Positions 10,232-23,379 of a stretch of 64,000 nucleotides of DNA are shown piece by piece. The stretch spans positions 1,996,584 to 2,060,583 of the forward strand of contig NZ_JAROAU010000003.1 of the NCBI RefSeq assembly GCF_029433855.1, in the 5' to 3' direction. The DNA comes from Candidatus Kosakonia sp. 282A-S69. GTDB taxonomy: Bacteria > Pseudomonadota > Gammaproteobacteria > Enterobacterales > Enterobacteriaceae. The position numbers and the translations under genes were made by a program. Below the pieces are notes generated by a model. It was not told where the DNA came from and did no database searches. It saw only the letters and a list, made by a program, of their open reading frames with translations. Positions within the stretch are counted from its first letter, which is position 1; every line of letters begins with the position of its first letter.

Positions 10232-11062
10232 ATGGCTCTGCAACAAGAGATTATTCAGGCACTGGGCGTCAAGCCAACCATCAATGCCGAAGAAGAAGTT
10301 CGCCGCAGCGTGGACTTTCTGAAAACGTATCTGAAAACCTATCCCTTTATCAAATCACTGGTGCTCGGCATCAGCGGTGGTCAGGACTCGACGCTGGCGG
10401 GGAAAATCTCCCAGTTAGCTATCTCGGAACTGCGTGAAGAGAACGGCGACAGCGAGTTACAGTTTATCGCTGTGCGCCTGCCTTACGGCGCGCAGGCAGA
10501 TGAGCAGGATTGCCAGGATGCGATTGCGTTTATCAAGCCTGACCGCGTCCTGACCGTGAATATCAAAGCGTCGGTGCTGGCAAGCGAGCAGGCGCTGCGC
10601 GATACCGGCATTGAGCTAAGCGACTTTGTGCGTGGGAATGAGAAAGCGCGCGAGCGTATGAAAGCGCAGTACAGCATCGCCGGGATGTGCAAAGGGATTG
10701 TCGTCGGAACCGACCATGCTGCCGAAGCGGTCACCGGTTTCTACACTAAGTATGGCGATGGCGGCACCGACATTAACCCGCTCTTTCGCCTCAATAAGCG
10801 TCAGGGCAAGCAGCTGCTGGCCCACCTTGGCTGCCCGGAACATCTCTATAAGAAAGCGCCGACCGCCGATCTGGAAGACGATCGCCCTTCCCTGCCTGAT
10901 GAAGCCGCACTCGGCGTAACCTACGAAAATATCGACGATTATCTGGAAGGTAAAACGCTGGATGAAGCAACCGCCCGCATTATCGAGGGCTGGTATGTGA
11001 AGACCGAGCACAAGCGCCGTCCACCGATCACCGTTTTCGACGATTTCTGGAAAAAACAGTAA
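10232..11062 (+). CDS. nadE: NH3-dependent NAD+ synthetase
   Basis: This 276-residue enzyme makes the last step of NAD biosynthesis, amidating nicotinic acid adenine dinucleotide with ammonia and ATP. The N-type ATP pyrophosphatase loop SGGQDST lies near residues 46-52, and GTDHAAEA and [18 protein letters not shown] form the substrate-binding region. I chose ATG 10232, which has GGAGGGG just upstream and gives the E. coli start; an in-frame ATG at 10181 would add 17 residues with no family match. Transcription diverges from osmE. Confidence 0.96.
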   Translation: MALQQEIIQALGVKPTINAEEEVRRSVDFLKTYLKTYPFIKSLVLGISGGQDSTLAGKISQLAISELREENGDSELQFIAVRLPYGAQADEQDCQDAIAFIKPDRVLTVNIKASVLASEQALRDTGIELSDFVRGNEKARERMKAQYSIAGMCKGIVVGTDHAAEAVTGFYTKYGDGGTDINPLFRLNKRQGKQLLAHLGCPEHLYKKAPTADLEDDRPSLPDEAALGVTYENIDDYLEGKTLDEATARIIEGWYVKTEHKRRPPITVFDDFWKKQ

Positions 11063-11078
11063 ATTGTGACGCCCTTCC

Positions 11079-11118
11079 AGGCCTACAGATAAGTTGTAGG
11101 CCTGCTAAGCGAAGCGGT
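11079..11118. repeat. REP-like hairpin after nadE
   Basis: AGGCCTACA (11079-11087) and TGTAGGCCT (11095-11103) form a 9-bp stem, followed by GCTAAGCGAAGCG, which resembles the tail of REP units elsewhere in this window. It is probably a degenerate REP element. Confidence 0.55.
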
Positions 11119-11194
11119 GTCAGCCTCTCTCTTCCAACCACACTTATCTGATCTTTCCAAATGTTTCTTTTTTAACCTTAAACACCCTGCTACA

Positions 11195-11210
11195 CTGTAC
11201 AAGTAACCAG
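11195..11210 (+). promoter_or_regulatory. LexA box upstream of cho
   Basis: CTGT-N8-CCAG differs from the consensus CTGT-N8-ACAG at one core base and ends 15 bases before the cho start. cho is a LexA target in E. coli, which supports the call. Confidence 0.75.
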
Positions 11211-11225
11211 TATCAGGAGTTCCGT

Positions 11226-12089
11226 GTGGCAAGGCGTCAATCCGCCCCGCGTCTTTCATTTGAGGCGGCGGCAATCTATGAATACCCAGAGCATCTGCGT
11301 CAGTGGCTTGAGGCCATGCCCAGGCACCCTGGCGTCTATATTTTTCACGGTGACAGCGAGGCAATGCCGCTCTATATCGGCAAAAGCGTCAATATCCGCA
11401 GCCGGGTGATGTCCCATTTCCGTACCCCGGATGAAGCTTCCATGCTGCGCCAGTCCCGGCGCGTTAGCTGGATCTGCACCGCTGGTGAGATCGGCGCGTT
11501 GCTACTGGAAGCCAGGCTTATCAAAGAGCAGCAACCGCTGTTTAATAAACGCCTGCGTCGTAATCGCCAGCTCTGCTCGCTGCGCGTGGAGGGGGGTAAA
11601 CCGCAGGTGGTTTACGCCCGCGAAGTGGACTTCTCCTCATCGCCGCATCTTTTTGGCCTGTTTGCCAACCGGCGTGCGGCGCTGCAGGCGCTGCAATCTA
11701 TCGCCGATGAAGAGAAGCTCTGTTACGGCTTGCTCGGTCTTGAGCCACTGAGCCGCGGTCGCCCCTGTTTTCGCTCGGCGTTAAAACGCTGCGCCGGTGC
11801 CTGTTGCGGGAAAGAGAGCGTTGAAGAGCACAACAGCCGTTTTCTCACCGCGATGGCGCGCATGCAACTGGTGTGCTGGCCGTGGCAGGGGCCGATCGGC
11901 TTAAAAGAGAGCTTTGGCGAGATGACGCAGTACCACATCATCCATAACTGGCTCTGGCTGGGTTCGGTCAATACGCCAGGCGAGGCGGCAGCCCTGTTGC
12001 GCACCCCCGCCGGCTTCGATCACGATGGCTATAAAATTCTTTGTAAACCCCTGCTGTCGGGCGAACACGAGATCGTAGAGCTGGCTTAA
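11226..12089 (+). CDS. cho: Excinuclease Cho (UvrC homologue)
   Basis: This 287-residue endonuclease resembles the N-terminal half of UvrC. It makes the 3' incision in UvrABC repair, especially at bulky lesions that UvrC handles poorly. The GIY-YIG domain is visible as PGVYIFHG followed by [14 protein letters not shown], with the catalytic Glu in [20 protein letters not shown] Cys-rich segment ([15 protein letters not shown]) follows. The start is GTG, with AGGAG seven bases upstream; the E. coli protein has the same N-terminus. The stop overlaps that of convergent ves by three bases. Confidence 0.95.
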   Translation: MARRQSAPRLSFEAAAIYEYPEHLRQWLEAMPRHPGVYIFHGDSEAMPLYIGKSVNIRSRVMSHFRTPDEASMLRQSRRVSWICTAGEIGALLLEARLIKEQQPLFNKRLRRNRQLCSLRVEGGKPQVVYAREVDFSSSPHLFGLFANRRAALQALQSIADEEKLCYGLLGLEPLSRGRPCFRSALKRCAGACCGKESVEEHNSRFLTAMARMQLVCWPWQGPIGLKESFGEMTQYHIIHNWLWLGSVNTPGEAAALLRTPAGFDHDGYKILCKPLLSGEHEIVELA

Positions 12090-12640
12090 TGCCCGGCCAG
12101 CCACGTGATTTCGCTAAAGAGTAACTGCCCTTCGGCGCGAAGCAGCCGCAGGGTCTGTCTCCCCTCCTGCCAGCATGCCCCCTGATCGGCGGTGAGCAGT
12201 TTGTCGCCCAGTTGCCACGCGCCGCTCAGCACAAACACCACACCGCCGCGCGAGCCGAAGGTGGTGAAGGTGCGATCGGCAATGCGCACTTTCGCCTGGC
12301 AACGATCGCGGCGGGTCATGATATTAAAATCCATCGACATACGGCCTTCACAAAGCTCGGCCTTAACCGGCTGATCCCCTGAGAAGGTGAAAGGCTGGTG
12401 ACGCTTCAACGTATGGCGCACGCTGCCGCCGTTGAGTGTCACCTCCCCGCCCTCTATCAGCGTGATCACGCGATCGACGCCGGGGAATGGCGTAAACTCG
12501 CCGTTTCCGGCCAGCGAGGCAATGCTGGCGCGCCAGTTAAATTCGCGGGTAGCGGGCGGAAAGCAGCAAATCTCTCGCGTTTCGCCTGCGCCATTTCGCC
12601 AGAGATTGACCGGCATTTTGCGAATATCAAAGAATTCCAT
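12086..12640 (-). CDS. ves: Ves, HutD-family cupin protein
   Basis: The product is a 184-residue cupin-fold protein of the HutD/Ves family. E. coli Ves was reported as cold- and stress-inducible; its molecular role is unclear to me. Characteristic stretches are [14 protein letters not shown] near the N-terminus and [21 protein letters not shown] in the C-terminal half. I chose the second of two adjacent ATG codons (12638-12640) because CAGGAG is then 5 bases away and the protein begins MEFFDIRKM as in E. coli (MEYFDMRKM). Confidence 0.9.
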   Translation of the reverse strand: MEFFDIRKMPVNLWRNGAGETREICCFPPATREFNWRASIASLAGNGEFTPFPGVDRVITLIEGGEVTLNGGSVRHTLKRHQPFTFSGDQPVKAELCEGRMSMDFNIMTRRDRCQAKVRIADRTFTTFGSRGGVVFVLSGAWQLGDKLLTADQGACWQEGRQTLRLLRAEGQLLFSEITWLAGH

Positions 12641-12948
12641 CATCACTCCTGAATAGCACAGCAATACGCTGCGCCGCTGCTTCTGAAACAGCGTGCATTC
12701 TTGTTCTTGTTCACATTGCTATAAACAGGTTATCGGCAGCCAGGCAGCGATGCCTTAGGCTACGAGGTAACCAGAGATGTAAAAAAGTATAAACTTCAGA
12801 TAAGTAGCAACTTCGGGCACACAGGAACAACGAGGATACCGCGCCGGTAGCGGCTGGCAAGAGGCAGGCGAGAAAAAACCGCCGGTTCTGCCCATCATGT
12901 GCTACTGGCGATGGGCAAAACCGGCGGTCTTAAGAGGGGTTGGCTACA
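12641..12948. other. ves-spy intergenic region
   Basis: This 308-bp gap holds the ves promoter region and the large spy terminator hairpin at 12872-12929. I see no gene, RNA or repeat in the remaining sequence. Confidence 0.6.
12872..12929 (-). terminator. Long spy terminator hairpin
   Basis: Imperfect 18-base arms (ACCGCCGGTTCTGCCCAT and ATGGGCAAAACCGGCGGT) pair across about 15 bases. On the minus strand the stem is followed by a U-run (the A-run at 12873-12878), so it ends the spy transcript. Confidence 0.88.
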
Positions 12949-13431
12949 TTATTCAGCCGGTGCAGGGGGCATTTTATCGCCTGCGGCAGGACGTTCTGTC
13001 AGACGCTTCTCAAAATTAGCATTGAACTGTTTTTTCTGTTCCGGCGTCAAAATGTTGTAAATCTTGTTCTGCGTTTCCATATGTTTCAGCATGTCGGCTT
13101 TGCGCTGCTCATCCATCTTATTGATTTGCGCTTCGGCTTTAGCCTTGTCGAAGCTGTCGCTGGCGACAATGTTGTGCATCGCACGCAGTTCTTCGACAGG
13201 CGGACGCTTCATCTCTTCACGCTGGCTCTTCATGATGTCGCGGATCTGTGCTTTCTGCGCATCGGTCAGGTTCAGGCCATGGAACATCATCTCATGCGGC
13301 CCTTTTCCTTTGTGATGATGCATCATCGGTTTGGCATCGGCCGGTGCAGCCGGAGCATCAGCAGCGTGCGCAACGCTTGCAGCACCAAACGCCAGGGTAG
13401 AGGCAACAAACAGGGCAGTCAATTTACGCAT
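12949..13431 (-). CDS. spy: Periplasmic chaperone Spy
   Basis: This 160-residue periplasmic, ATP-independent chaperone of the CpxP/Spy family protects unfolding proteins during envelope stress. A signal peptide ends at about residue 23 (SVAHA/ADA). The mature protein is helical, rich in Met, Lys and Gln, and carries the two family LTxxQ motifs LTDAQ and LTPEQ. I chose ATG 13431, which gives the MRKLTALFV N-terminus. In E. coli it is controlled by BaeR and CpxR; repeats that may relate to this lie upstream. Confidence 0.96.
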   Translation of the reverse strand: MRKLTALFVASTLAFGAASVAHAADAPAAPADAKPMMHHHKGKGPHEMMFHGLNLTDAQKAQIRDIMKSQREEMKRPPVEELRAMHNIVASDSFDKAKAEAQINKMDEQRKADMLKHMETQNKIYNILTPEQKKQFNANFEKRLTERPAAGDKMPPAPAE

Positions 13432-13742
13432 AATCATCTTCCTTACTTCAGTTTTATATACGGCGGTTGCCGTGTTGACGCTAATCACTTTAGCGCTTCA
13501 AGCGTCAATTAATCAGAGCGATAGTAAAACAGTGAAAGTGTAAAAGTGAGAATTTAATCAAATATGAAGGAAATAAGGATAAACGGTGAAGAGTGGAAAT
13601 AAAAATAAACAAGCAACTGAAATATAAGTTTTTTATGGAGATAAGCAAAAACTGAGTATGCTATTTTTTTCAGCACTCAACAAGATAATTCCGTAATAGA
13701 TTTAAAGATTAAAAATAAGCCCTGCAGGTGCAGGGCTTAACG
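13432..13742. other. spy-astE intergenic region
   Basis: This 311-bp AT-rich gap contains the spy promoter region and the ast terminator. GTAAA, GTGAA and GTAAA occur at 13524, 13532 and 13540, spaced exactly 8 bases apart, about 95 bases upstream of spy. They resemble CpxR half-sites (GTAAA) but run in the direction away from spy, so the assignment is tentative. Confidence 0.4.
13711..13738 (-). terminator. ast operon terminator
   Basis: AAGCCCTGC and GCAGGGCTT form a 9-bp stem with a 4-base loop, followed on the minus strand by UAUUUUU. It lies 5 bases after the astE stop. Confidence 0.9.
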
Positions 13743-14708
13743 TCAGGCTATTTTTTCCAGCATTAATCCGGCGCGTAATCCAATCTCAACATTGGGATTG
13801 GGAAATAGCACATACTCCTGCGGGTGCGTCACCACATAGCGCTCGCCGCGATCCTCCGCCAGCAGCGTCCCCTCGCTGAACGGGGTAAAGTTGAGCGTCT
13901 CATTGTCCATGTAGAGGGTAAACGCCTCGCTGCGCCGGGTGAGTTGCTGCACCACCCGGTAACGCAGCGGAGGATGCTCACTATCGGGCGCGGCTTCACC
14001 GGCGAGCAGTGCCGCCAGCGCCCAGGCGGTGCGCTGAAACTGGCTCAGATCGTTAGCACCAAACGGCAACGCTTTGCCCAGCTCCAGCGTGCAGGCAAGC
14101 GCGTCGAAGCTTTCACAACTGAAGTGGGTAAAGGTCCCGCCGGGCGCCTGGTGAAACACCAGCGCTTCAAGCCCGGCGGCGCCAAGCCACGTCAGGAAAG
14201 ATTCATCCCACGGCATAGCGCGCTGCGGCAGCACACCAAAGCGCACGTGGTGCGAGCCGCGAATGGCAGTATGCAGATCGAGATGCCAGCGCGTCTCATC
14301 GCCCTCAGCGAAGAAGTGCGTCACCGCCCGCTCAAGCTGCGCCGCGCGGATGGTTTCATCACTCGGCGGCAGCTGCTGCCAGCGCCCGCCAAACATGCGG
14401 TTAAGATCGCTTTTGATATAGCGCTTGCCCTGCGCCAGCGCCTGCGGATTGCCCAGAATAATCAGGAGTCGCCAGCTCAGCGGCTGCTCACCGGAGAAGA
14501 GGTTGTGCAGCAGCTGATCGATAAGCTCTACCGGTGCCGTCTCATTGCCGTGAATGGCGCAGGAGACCACCAGCGAACGTCCTGTCGGCTGGGGCGGCAC
14601 CAGTTCAAGGATCCCCTGCTCATGCCACAACCAGTGAATCCCGCCCGCCTCACCGGACATCTTGCGTGGAATATCGCCCGCAATGGTTGCTGCCAGAAAG
14701 TTCTCCAT
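13743..14708 (-). CDS. astE: Succinylglutamate desuccinylase
   Basis: This 321-residue zinc carboxypeptidase-like enzyme carries out the last step of the arginine succinyltransferase pathway, splitting N-succinylglutamate into glutamate and succinate. Zinc ligands are visible as His53 and Glu56 (AIHGNE) and His146 (DLHTA). It is the last gene of astCADBE, beginning 11 bases after astB with a GGAGGCGG ribosome site. The gene order C-A-D-B-E is that of E. coli. Confidence 0.96.
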   Translation of the reverse strand: MENFLAATIAGDIPRKMSGEAGGIHWLWHEQGILELVPPQPTGRSLVVSCAIHGNETAPVELIDQLLHNLFSGEQPLSWRLLIILGNPQALAQGKRYIKSDLNRMFGGRWQQLPPSDETIRAAQLERAVTHFFAEGDETRWHLDLHTAIRGSHHVRFGVLPQRAMPWDESFLTWLGAAGLEALVFHQAPGGTFTHFSCESFDALACTLELGKALPFGANDLSQFQRTAWALAALLAGEAAPDSEHPPLRYRVVQQLTRRSEAFTLYMDNETLNFTPFSEGTLLAEDRGERYVVTHPQEYVLFPNPNVEIGLRAGLMLEKIA

Positions 14709-14719
14709 ACCGCCTCCGC

Positions 14720-18562
<3,843 letters not shown>

Positions 18563-18566
<4 letters not shown>

Positions 18567-19783
18567 GTTGTGCTCTCCTGGAGGAATTTTTCACAGGCGC
18601 GGGCAAAGCGTTCAAGGCCGATGCGCACCTCCTCTTCGCTGATGTTCAGCGCCGGGGCAAAGCGCAGCACGTTGCCACCGGCAATCAGCACCATCACCCC
18701 TTCCGCCGCCGCCAGCTGCGAAATCTGCTTCGCTTTACCGTTAAAGGCAGGCACCAGCTGGCAACCGATTAACAGCCCAAGGCCGCGAATATCGCTGAAC
18801 AATGAGTGGCGGGCGTTGATGGCAGTCAGTTGCTCGGTAAACCACTCATGACGCTGTTTCACGCCGTTCAGCATCTGCGGGGTGTTGACGCTATCAAGCA
18901 GCGCGCCTGCTACCGCGCCCGCCAGCGGGTTACCGCCATAGGTGGTGCCGTGGGTGCCCACATTCATCACCTTGCCAAAGGTCTCGGTGGTGAGCATCGC
19001 GCCAATCGGGAAGCCACCGCCCAGCGCTTTCGCGGTGGTTAACACATCCGGCGTGACGCCATAGTGCATATAGGCATAGAGTTCGCCGGTGCGGCCGACG
19101 CCGGTCTGTACCTCATCAAAAATCAGCAGCGCATTGTGACGCGAGCAGATTTCGCGCAGCCCCTGTAAAAAGGCCGCATCGGCCGGTACTACGCCGCCCT
19201 CACCCTGCATCGGCTCGACAATCACCGCACAGGTGTCGTCGTTGATCAGAGCGCTGGCAGAGGCGAGATCGTTAAAGGTGGCATGCTGGATCTGCGGCGG
19301 CAGCGGCGCGAAATCCTGTGAATAGGCGGGTTGACCACCGGCGCTGACGGTAAAGAGCGTGCGGCCATGGAAGGCATTTTTGAAGGCAACAATGCCGCTC
19401 TTCTGCGCGCCAAACGTGTCGTGAGCATACTTCCGCGCCAGTTTCAGCGCAGCTTCGTTGGCTTCCGCCCCGGAGTTACAAAAGAAGACGCGATCGGCGA
19501 AAGTGGCATCAATCAGCCGTTTTGCCAGCCGCAGCGCCGGCTCGTTGGTGTAGCCATTGCCGGTATGCCAGAATTTCGCCGCCTGCTCGCTCAACGCGTT
19601 GCACAGCACCGGATTAGCGTGTCCCAGTGCGTTTACCGCAATGCCGCCAGCGAAGTCGATATACTCGGTGCCATGCTGATCCCACAGACGTGAGCCCTCG
19701 CCGCGAACCGGAATAAACGGTGCAGGCGCATAGACCGGCAGCATCCATTGATCGAAATTTTCACGTGTAACAGACAGAGACAT
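18563..19783 (-). CDS. astC: Succinylornithine transaminase
   Basis: This 406-residue PLP-dependent class III aminotransferase converts N2-succinylornithine and 2-oxoglutarate to succinylglutamate semialdehyde and glutamate. The PLP-binding Lys is Lys252 ([11 protein letters not shown]), with Asp223 in IFDEVQTG contacting the pyridine nitrogen. It is the first gene of the ast operon, and a sigma-54 promoter lies about 70 bases upstream. Confidence 0.97.
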
Positions 19784-19854
19784 AGCGACCTCACCGGTAA
19801 ATAAATGGTTGAATAAATGTTAATAAAAATGACGTTTTCGCCCTTAATGTAGAT

Positions 19855-19870
19855 TGCACGCTTCGTGCCA
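19855..19870 (-). promoter_or_regulatory. Sigma-54 promoter of the ast operon
   Basis: On the minus strand the sequence reads TGGCAC-GAAGC-GTGCA, against the sigma-54 consensus TGGCAC-N5-TTGCA: the -24 box is perfect and the -12 box has one mismatch. The start would fall near base 19843. This agrees with NtrC-dependent expression of ast under nitrogen limitation in E. coli. Confidence 0.85.
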
Positions 19871-19935
19871 GCCAGAGGGAAAAATGCATAAACGGCGGGC
19901 ATCAACGTTATTTCAATAACTTACAACCGATCGCT

Positions 19936-19963
19936 ATTCACTTATCATGCATAAAAAGTGAAT
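19936..19963. promoter_or_regulatory. Inverted repeat upstream of the ast promoter
   Basis: ATTCACTT and AAGTGAAT, 12 bases apart, form an 8-bp perfect inverted repeat 66 bases upstream of the sigma-54 site. The half-sites contain TGAAT/ATTCA, as in ArgR boxes, but their spacing is not that of a standard ArgR box. An activator site (ArgR or NtrC) is possible. The rest of the 433-bp astC-xthA gap shows nothing else I can name. Confidence 0.4.
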
Positions 19964-20216
19964 AATTTTAGATGTTGCGGCGAAGCTGGGCGGGATTTAG
20001 CGATAGTTTATGCATTTATAAAATTTAATTCTGGAACTGTGATCGTCCGCGAAATTAATTCTGCCAAAGCGCCCCATTTTGGCGCAACGCGCCCTGAAAA
20101 GAGGCATCTGGCGTGATTTTTGCGCAGACGCAACGGGCGTGGGAATTAGTGGCAGTGATTGAAAGTAAACTCTGATAACATTCCTGCATCTTTCACTCCA
20201 TTAAGTGGCTGCGACT

Positions 20217-21023
20217 ATGAAATTTGTCTCGTTCAATATCAACGGCCTGCGTGCCAGACCCCACCAGCTTCAGGCTATCGTCGAACAACACCAGCCCGAT
20301 GTGATTGGTTTGCAGGAGACGAAAGTCCATGACGATATGTTCCCTCTCGAAGAGGTGGCACGTCTCGGTTACAACGTCTTCTACCACGGGCAAAAAGGCC
20401 ACTACGGCGTGGCGTTGCTGACCAAAGAGACGCCTGTTCTGGTGCGTCGCGGCTTCCCGGAAGATGGCGAAGAGGCACAGCGTCGCATCATCATGGCAGA
20501 GATCCCCTCTCCGGTTGGTAACATCACCGTGATCAATGGCTACTTCCCGCAGGGCGAGAGTCGCGACCACCCGACCAAGTTCCCGGCAAAAGAGAAGTTC
20601 TATCAGGATCTGCAACACTTTCTGGATACCGAACTGAAGCGCGAGAACCCGGTGCTGATCATGGGTGATATGAATATCAGCCCGACGGATCTTGATATCG
20701 GAATCGGGGAAGAGAATCGTAAGCGTTGGCTGCGTACCGGCAAGTGTTCATTCCTGCCGGAAGAGCGTGAGTGGATGGCGCGCCTGAAAAATTGGGGGCT
20801 GGTGGATACCTACCGCGAAGCCAACCCGGATACCACAGATCGCTTCTCGTGGTTTGATTACCGCTCAAGAGGTTTTGATGATAACCGTGGGCTGCGCATC
20901 GATCTGCTGCTGGCGAGCCAGCCGCTGGCAGAGCGCTGCATTGAGACGGGTATCGATTACGATATCCGCGGCATGGAAAAACCCTCTGACCATGCGCCGG
21001 TCTGGGCGACGTTTAAACTCTGA
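20217..21023 (+). CDS. xthA: Exonuclease III
   Basis: This 268-residue enzyme is the main AP endonuclease and a 3'-5' exonuclease of base excision repair. The metal and catalytic residues sit at the E. coli positions: Asn7, Glu34 (LQETK), Asp151 and Asn153 (MGDMNI), and His259 (SDHAP). I chose ATG 20217, which gives [10 protein letters not shown]. Its stop overlaps the nudG start by one base, so the two DNA- and nucleotide-protecting genes form an operon. In E. coli several genes (ydjXYZ, ynjA-F) lie between them. Confidence 0.97.
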   Translation: MKFVSFNINGLRARPHQLQAIVEQHQPDVIGLQETKVHDDMFPLEEVARLGYNVFYHGQKGHYGVALLTKETPVLVRRGFPEDGEEAQRRIIMAEIPSPVGNITVINGYFPQGESRDHPTKFPAKEKFYQDLQHFLDTELKRENPVLIMGDMNISPTDLDIGIGEENRKRWLRTGKCSFLPEEREWMARLKNWGLVDTYREANPDTTDRFSWFDYRSRGFDDNRGLRIDLLLASQPLAERCIETGIDYDIRGMEKPSDHAPVWATFKL

Positions 21024-21442
21024 TGACACAGACGCCAAAAAGCATCGATGTGGTCGCCGCCATCATTGAACGTGATGGCCATATTCTGCTCGCCCAGCGC
21101 CCGCCGCACGCGGATCAACCCGGTCTATGGGAGTTCGCGGGTGGTAAGGTGGAAGCCGGTGAAACGCAGCCACAGGCGCTGGTGCGCGAACTGCGTGAAG
21201 AGTTGGGTATCGAGGCATTGCCGGCGCGCTTTGTTGCCAGCCATCAGCGCGAAGTTTCCGGGCGACTGATCACGCTCCACGCCTGGCATGTTCAGGCGTT
21301 CGCAGGCGAGCCAACGCGCCACTGGCACAGCGCGCTCAAGTGGGTGACACCCGCCGAGGCGCGCAACTCTGCGCTGGCGCCGGCGGATATTCCCCTGCTG
21401 GAGGCGTTTACGGTTTTACGCGCCGCCAGACCAGCGGATTAG
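21023..21442 (+). CDS. nudG: CTP pyrophosphohydrolase / oxidised-nucleotide Nudix hydrolase
   Basis: This 139-residue Nudix hydrolase cleaves CTP, dCTP and damaged pyrimidine nucleotides, and so cleans the nucleotide pool. The Nudix box is complete: GGKVEAGETQPQALVRELREELGI. It is translationally coupled to xthA (TGATG). The 3' end overlaps that of convergent ynjH by 35 bases. A MutT-like role is possible; the NudG assignment rests on overall match and genome position. Confidence 0.93.
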   Translation: MTQTPKSIDVVAAIIERDGHILLAQRPPHADQPGLWEFAGGKVEAGETQPQALVRELREELGIEALPARFVASHQREVSGRLITLHAWHVQAFAGEPTRHWHSALKWVTPAEARNSALAPADIPLLEAFTVLRAARPAD

Positions 21443-21695
21443 TGGAAATGGTGCGTTCATCGCGCTGACACTGCAGCAGAACCCCTTCCATTTTTATCAC
21501 CGACCCTTCGCTGTAATTCTGATTGCCATAGACACAGCACTGCATGCAGGGCTGTGTCGTTTGCGTCTGCCCGCCGCTGCTGAACACTTCGGCAGGCACA
21601 TTCACTTCCACACCCGGTGACGGGTAGCGATCCGCCAGCGCGCAGCCCGATGCGACCAGCAACAACGCGGCGGCAACGCCTGTAAATCGGCTCAT
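21408..21695 (-). CDS. ynjH: YnjH, small secreted Cys-rich protein
   Basis: This 95-residue protein matches E. coli YnjH (DUF1496). The N-terminus is a signal peptide; here it includes VASGC, which may be a lipobox with Cys18, or be cut after ALA. The mature part has the family's CMQCCVYGNQNYSEGSVI motif and ends WRRVKP. I know no function. GGAGAGG lies upstream of ATG 21693-21695. Confidence 0.88.
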   Translation of the reverse strand: MSRFTGVAAALLLVASGCALADRYPSPGVEVNVPAEVFSSGGQTQTTQPCMQCCVYGNQNYSEGSVIKMEGVLLQCQRDERTISTNPLVWRRVKP

Positions 21696-21931
21696 AGCCT
21701 CTCCTTTTTGATTGACTGCACTAATTACTATAACGGATCTATTTCCAGGTACTTTAGTTTCCCGCCTCATCGTTTTTTATTATGACGGTAAACAGGTTCT
21801 TAATTTCTCTGATGAGGGTGATTTTCCCTTGCGGCGTGGCGTAGCGCCGATGTTATAGTCGAAAAGCGCCCGTTTTTTGCGCATTGCAAACACAACAACA
21901 CTCATCAACATAATAAGAGACGCTTATATCT

Positions 21932-23275
21932 ATGGATCAGACCCCCTCTCTTGCAACATTCCTCGACACTGTTCATCAGCGCGATCCGCACCAGCCGGAG
22001 TTCTCCCAGGCCGTTCGCGAAGTGATGAGCACCCTCTGGCCCTTTCTCGAAGCCAACCCGCGCTACCGTCAGCTTTCACTGTTAGAGCGTCTGGTAGAGC
22101 CGGAGCGCGTGATTCAGTTCCGTGTCGCCTGGGTGGACGATCGTAACCAGGTGCAGGTCAACCGCGCGTGGCGCGTGCAGTTCAGCTCCGCTATCGGCCC
22201 CTATAAAGGCGGCATGCGTTTTCACCCCTCGGTGAACTTATCGATTCTCAAGTTCCTCGGCTTCGAACAGACCTTCAAAAATGCCCTCACTACGCTCCCC
22301 ATGGGTGGCGGTAAAGGCGGCAGCGATTTCAATCCTAAAGGCAAAAGCGACGGTGAAGTGATGCGCTTCTGCCAGGCCCTGATCACCGAGCTTTATCGCC
22401 ACCTCGGCGCAGACACCGATGTGCCTGCGGGTGATATCGGCGTGGGCGGGCGCGAAGTGGGCTTTATGGCCGGGATGATGAAGAAACTCTCCAACAACAC
22501 CGCCTGTGTCTTTACCGGTAAGGGACTCTCTTTTGGCGGCAGCCTGATCCGCCCGGAAGCGACCGGTTACGGCCTGGTCTACTTCACCCAGGCGATGCTG
22601 GAGCGCCACGGCCTTGGCTTTGAAGGGATGCGCGTGGCGGTTTCCGGCTCCGGCAACGTTGCGCAGTTTGCAATTGAAAAAGCGATGTCCCTCGGCGCGC
22701 GCGTCGTTACCGCCTCGGACTCTGCGGGAACCGTGGTTGACGAAGCGGGCTTCACGACGGAGAAACTGGCACGCCTGTGCGAGATCAAGGCGAGCCGCGA
22801 CGGCCGGATCGCTGATTACGCGCGGGAGTTTGGCCTGACCTATCTGGAAGGGAAGCAGCCGTGGTCGGTGCCGGTCGATATTGCGCTGCCCTGCGCCACG
22901 CAGAATGAGCTGGACGTTGAGGCCGCGCAGGCGCTTATCGCCAACGGTGTCAAAGCGGTGGCCGAAGGAGCCAATATGCCGACCACCATCGACGCGACGG
23001 ATCTCCTCCTTGACGCGGGCGTGCTGTTTGCCCCCGGCAAAGCGGCGAATGCCGGCGGTGTCGCTACCTCCGGTCTGGAGATGGCGCAGAACGCAGGCCG
23101 CATAAGCTGGAAAGCCGAAGAGGTGGATGCCCGTTTACAGCATATCATGCTGGATATTCACCAGGCCTGCGTGCAGTACGGCGGCGGCGAGAAGCAGACG
23201 CATTATGTGCGCGGCGCGAATATCGCGGGCTTTGTCAAAGTTGCCGATGCGATGATCGCCCAGGGGGTGATTTAA
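21932..23275 (+). CDS. gdhA: NADP-specific glutamate dehydrogenase
   Basis: This 447-residue hexameric enzyme makes glutamate from 2-oxoglutarate, ammonia and NADPH, the main route when ammonia is plentiful. The substrate-binding segment GPYKGGMRFHPSV and the glycine-rich PMGGGKGG with its catalytic Lys are present, as is the NADP fold GSGNVAQFA. It matches E. coli GdhA throughout. A REP element fills the gap to convergent topB. Confidence 0.97.
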   Translation: MDQTPSLATFLDTVHQRDPHQPEFSQAVREVMSTLWPFLEANPRYRQLSLLERLVEPERVIQFRVAWVDDRNQVQVNRAWRVQFSSAIGPYKGGMRFHPSVNLSILKFLGFEQTFKNALTTLPMGGGKGGSDFNPKGKSDGEVMRFCQALITELYRHLGADTDVPAGDIGVGGREVGFMAGMMKKLSNNTACVFTGKGLSFGGSLIRPEATGYGLVYFTQAMLERHGLGFEGMRVAVSGSGNVAQFAIEKAMSLGARVVTASDSAGTVVDEAGFTTEKLARLCEIKASRDGRIADYAREFGLTYLEGKQPWSVPVDIALPCATQNELDVEAAQALIANGVKAVAEGANMPTTIDATDLLLDAGVLFAPGKAANAGGVATSGLEMAQNAGRISWKAEEVDARLQHIMLDIHQACVQYGGGEKQTHYVRGANIAGFVKVADAMIAQGVI

Positions 23276-23284
23276 CCCCAGCGC

Positions 23285-23368
23285 ACTGCCGGATGGCGGC
23301 GCAAGCCCCTTATCCGGCCTACGAGTTGCACGCTTTGTAGGCCTGATAAGCGCAGCGCCATCAGGCAT
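23285..23368. repeat. REP pair (BIME) between gdhA and topB
   Basis: Two inverted REP units, GCCGGATGGCGGC...TTATCCGGCCTAC and GTAGGCCTGATAAGCGC...GCCATCAGGCA, face each other in the convergent gdhA-topB gap. Confidence 0.85.
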
Positions 23369-23379
23369 TGCTAACCGAA

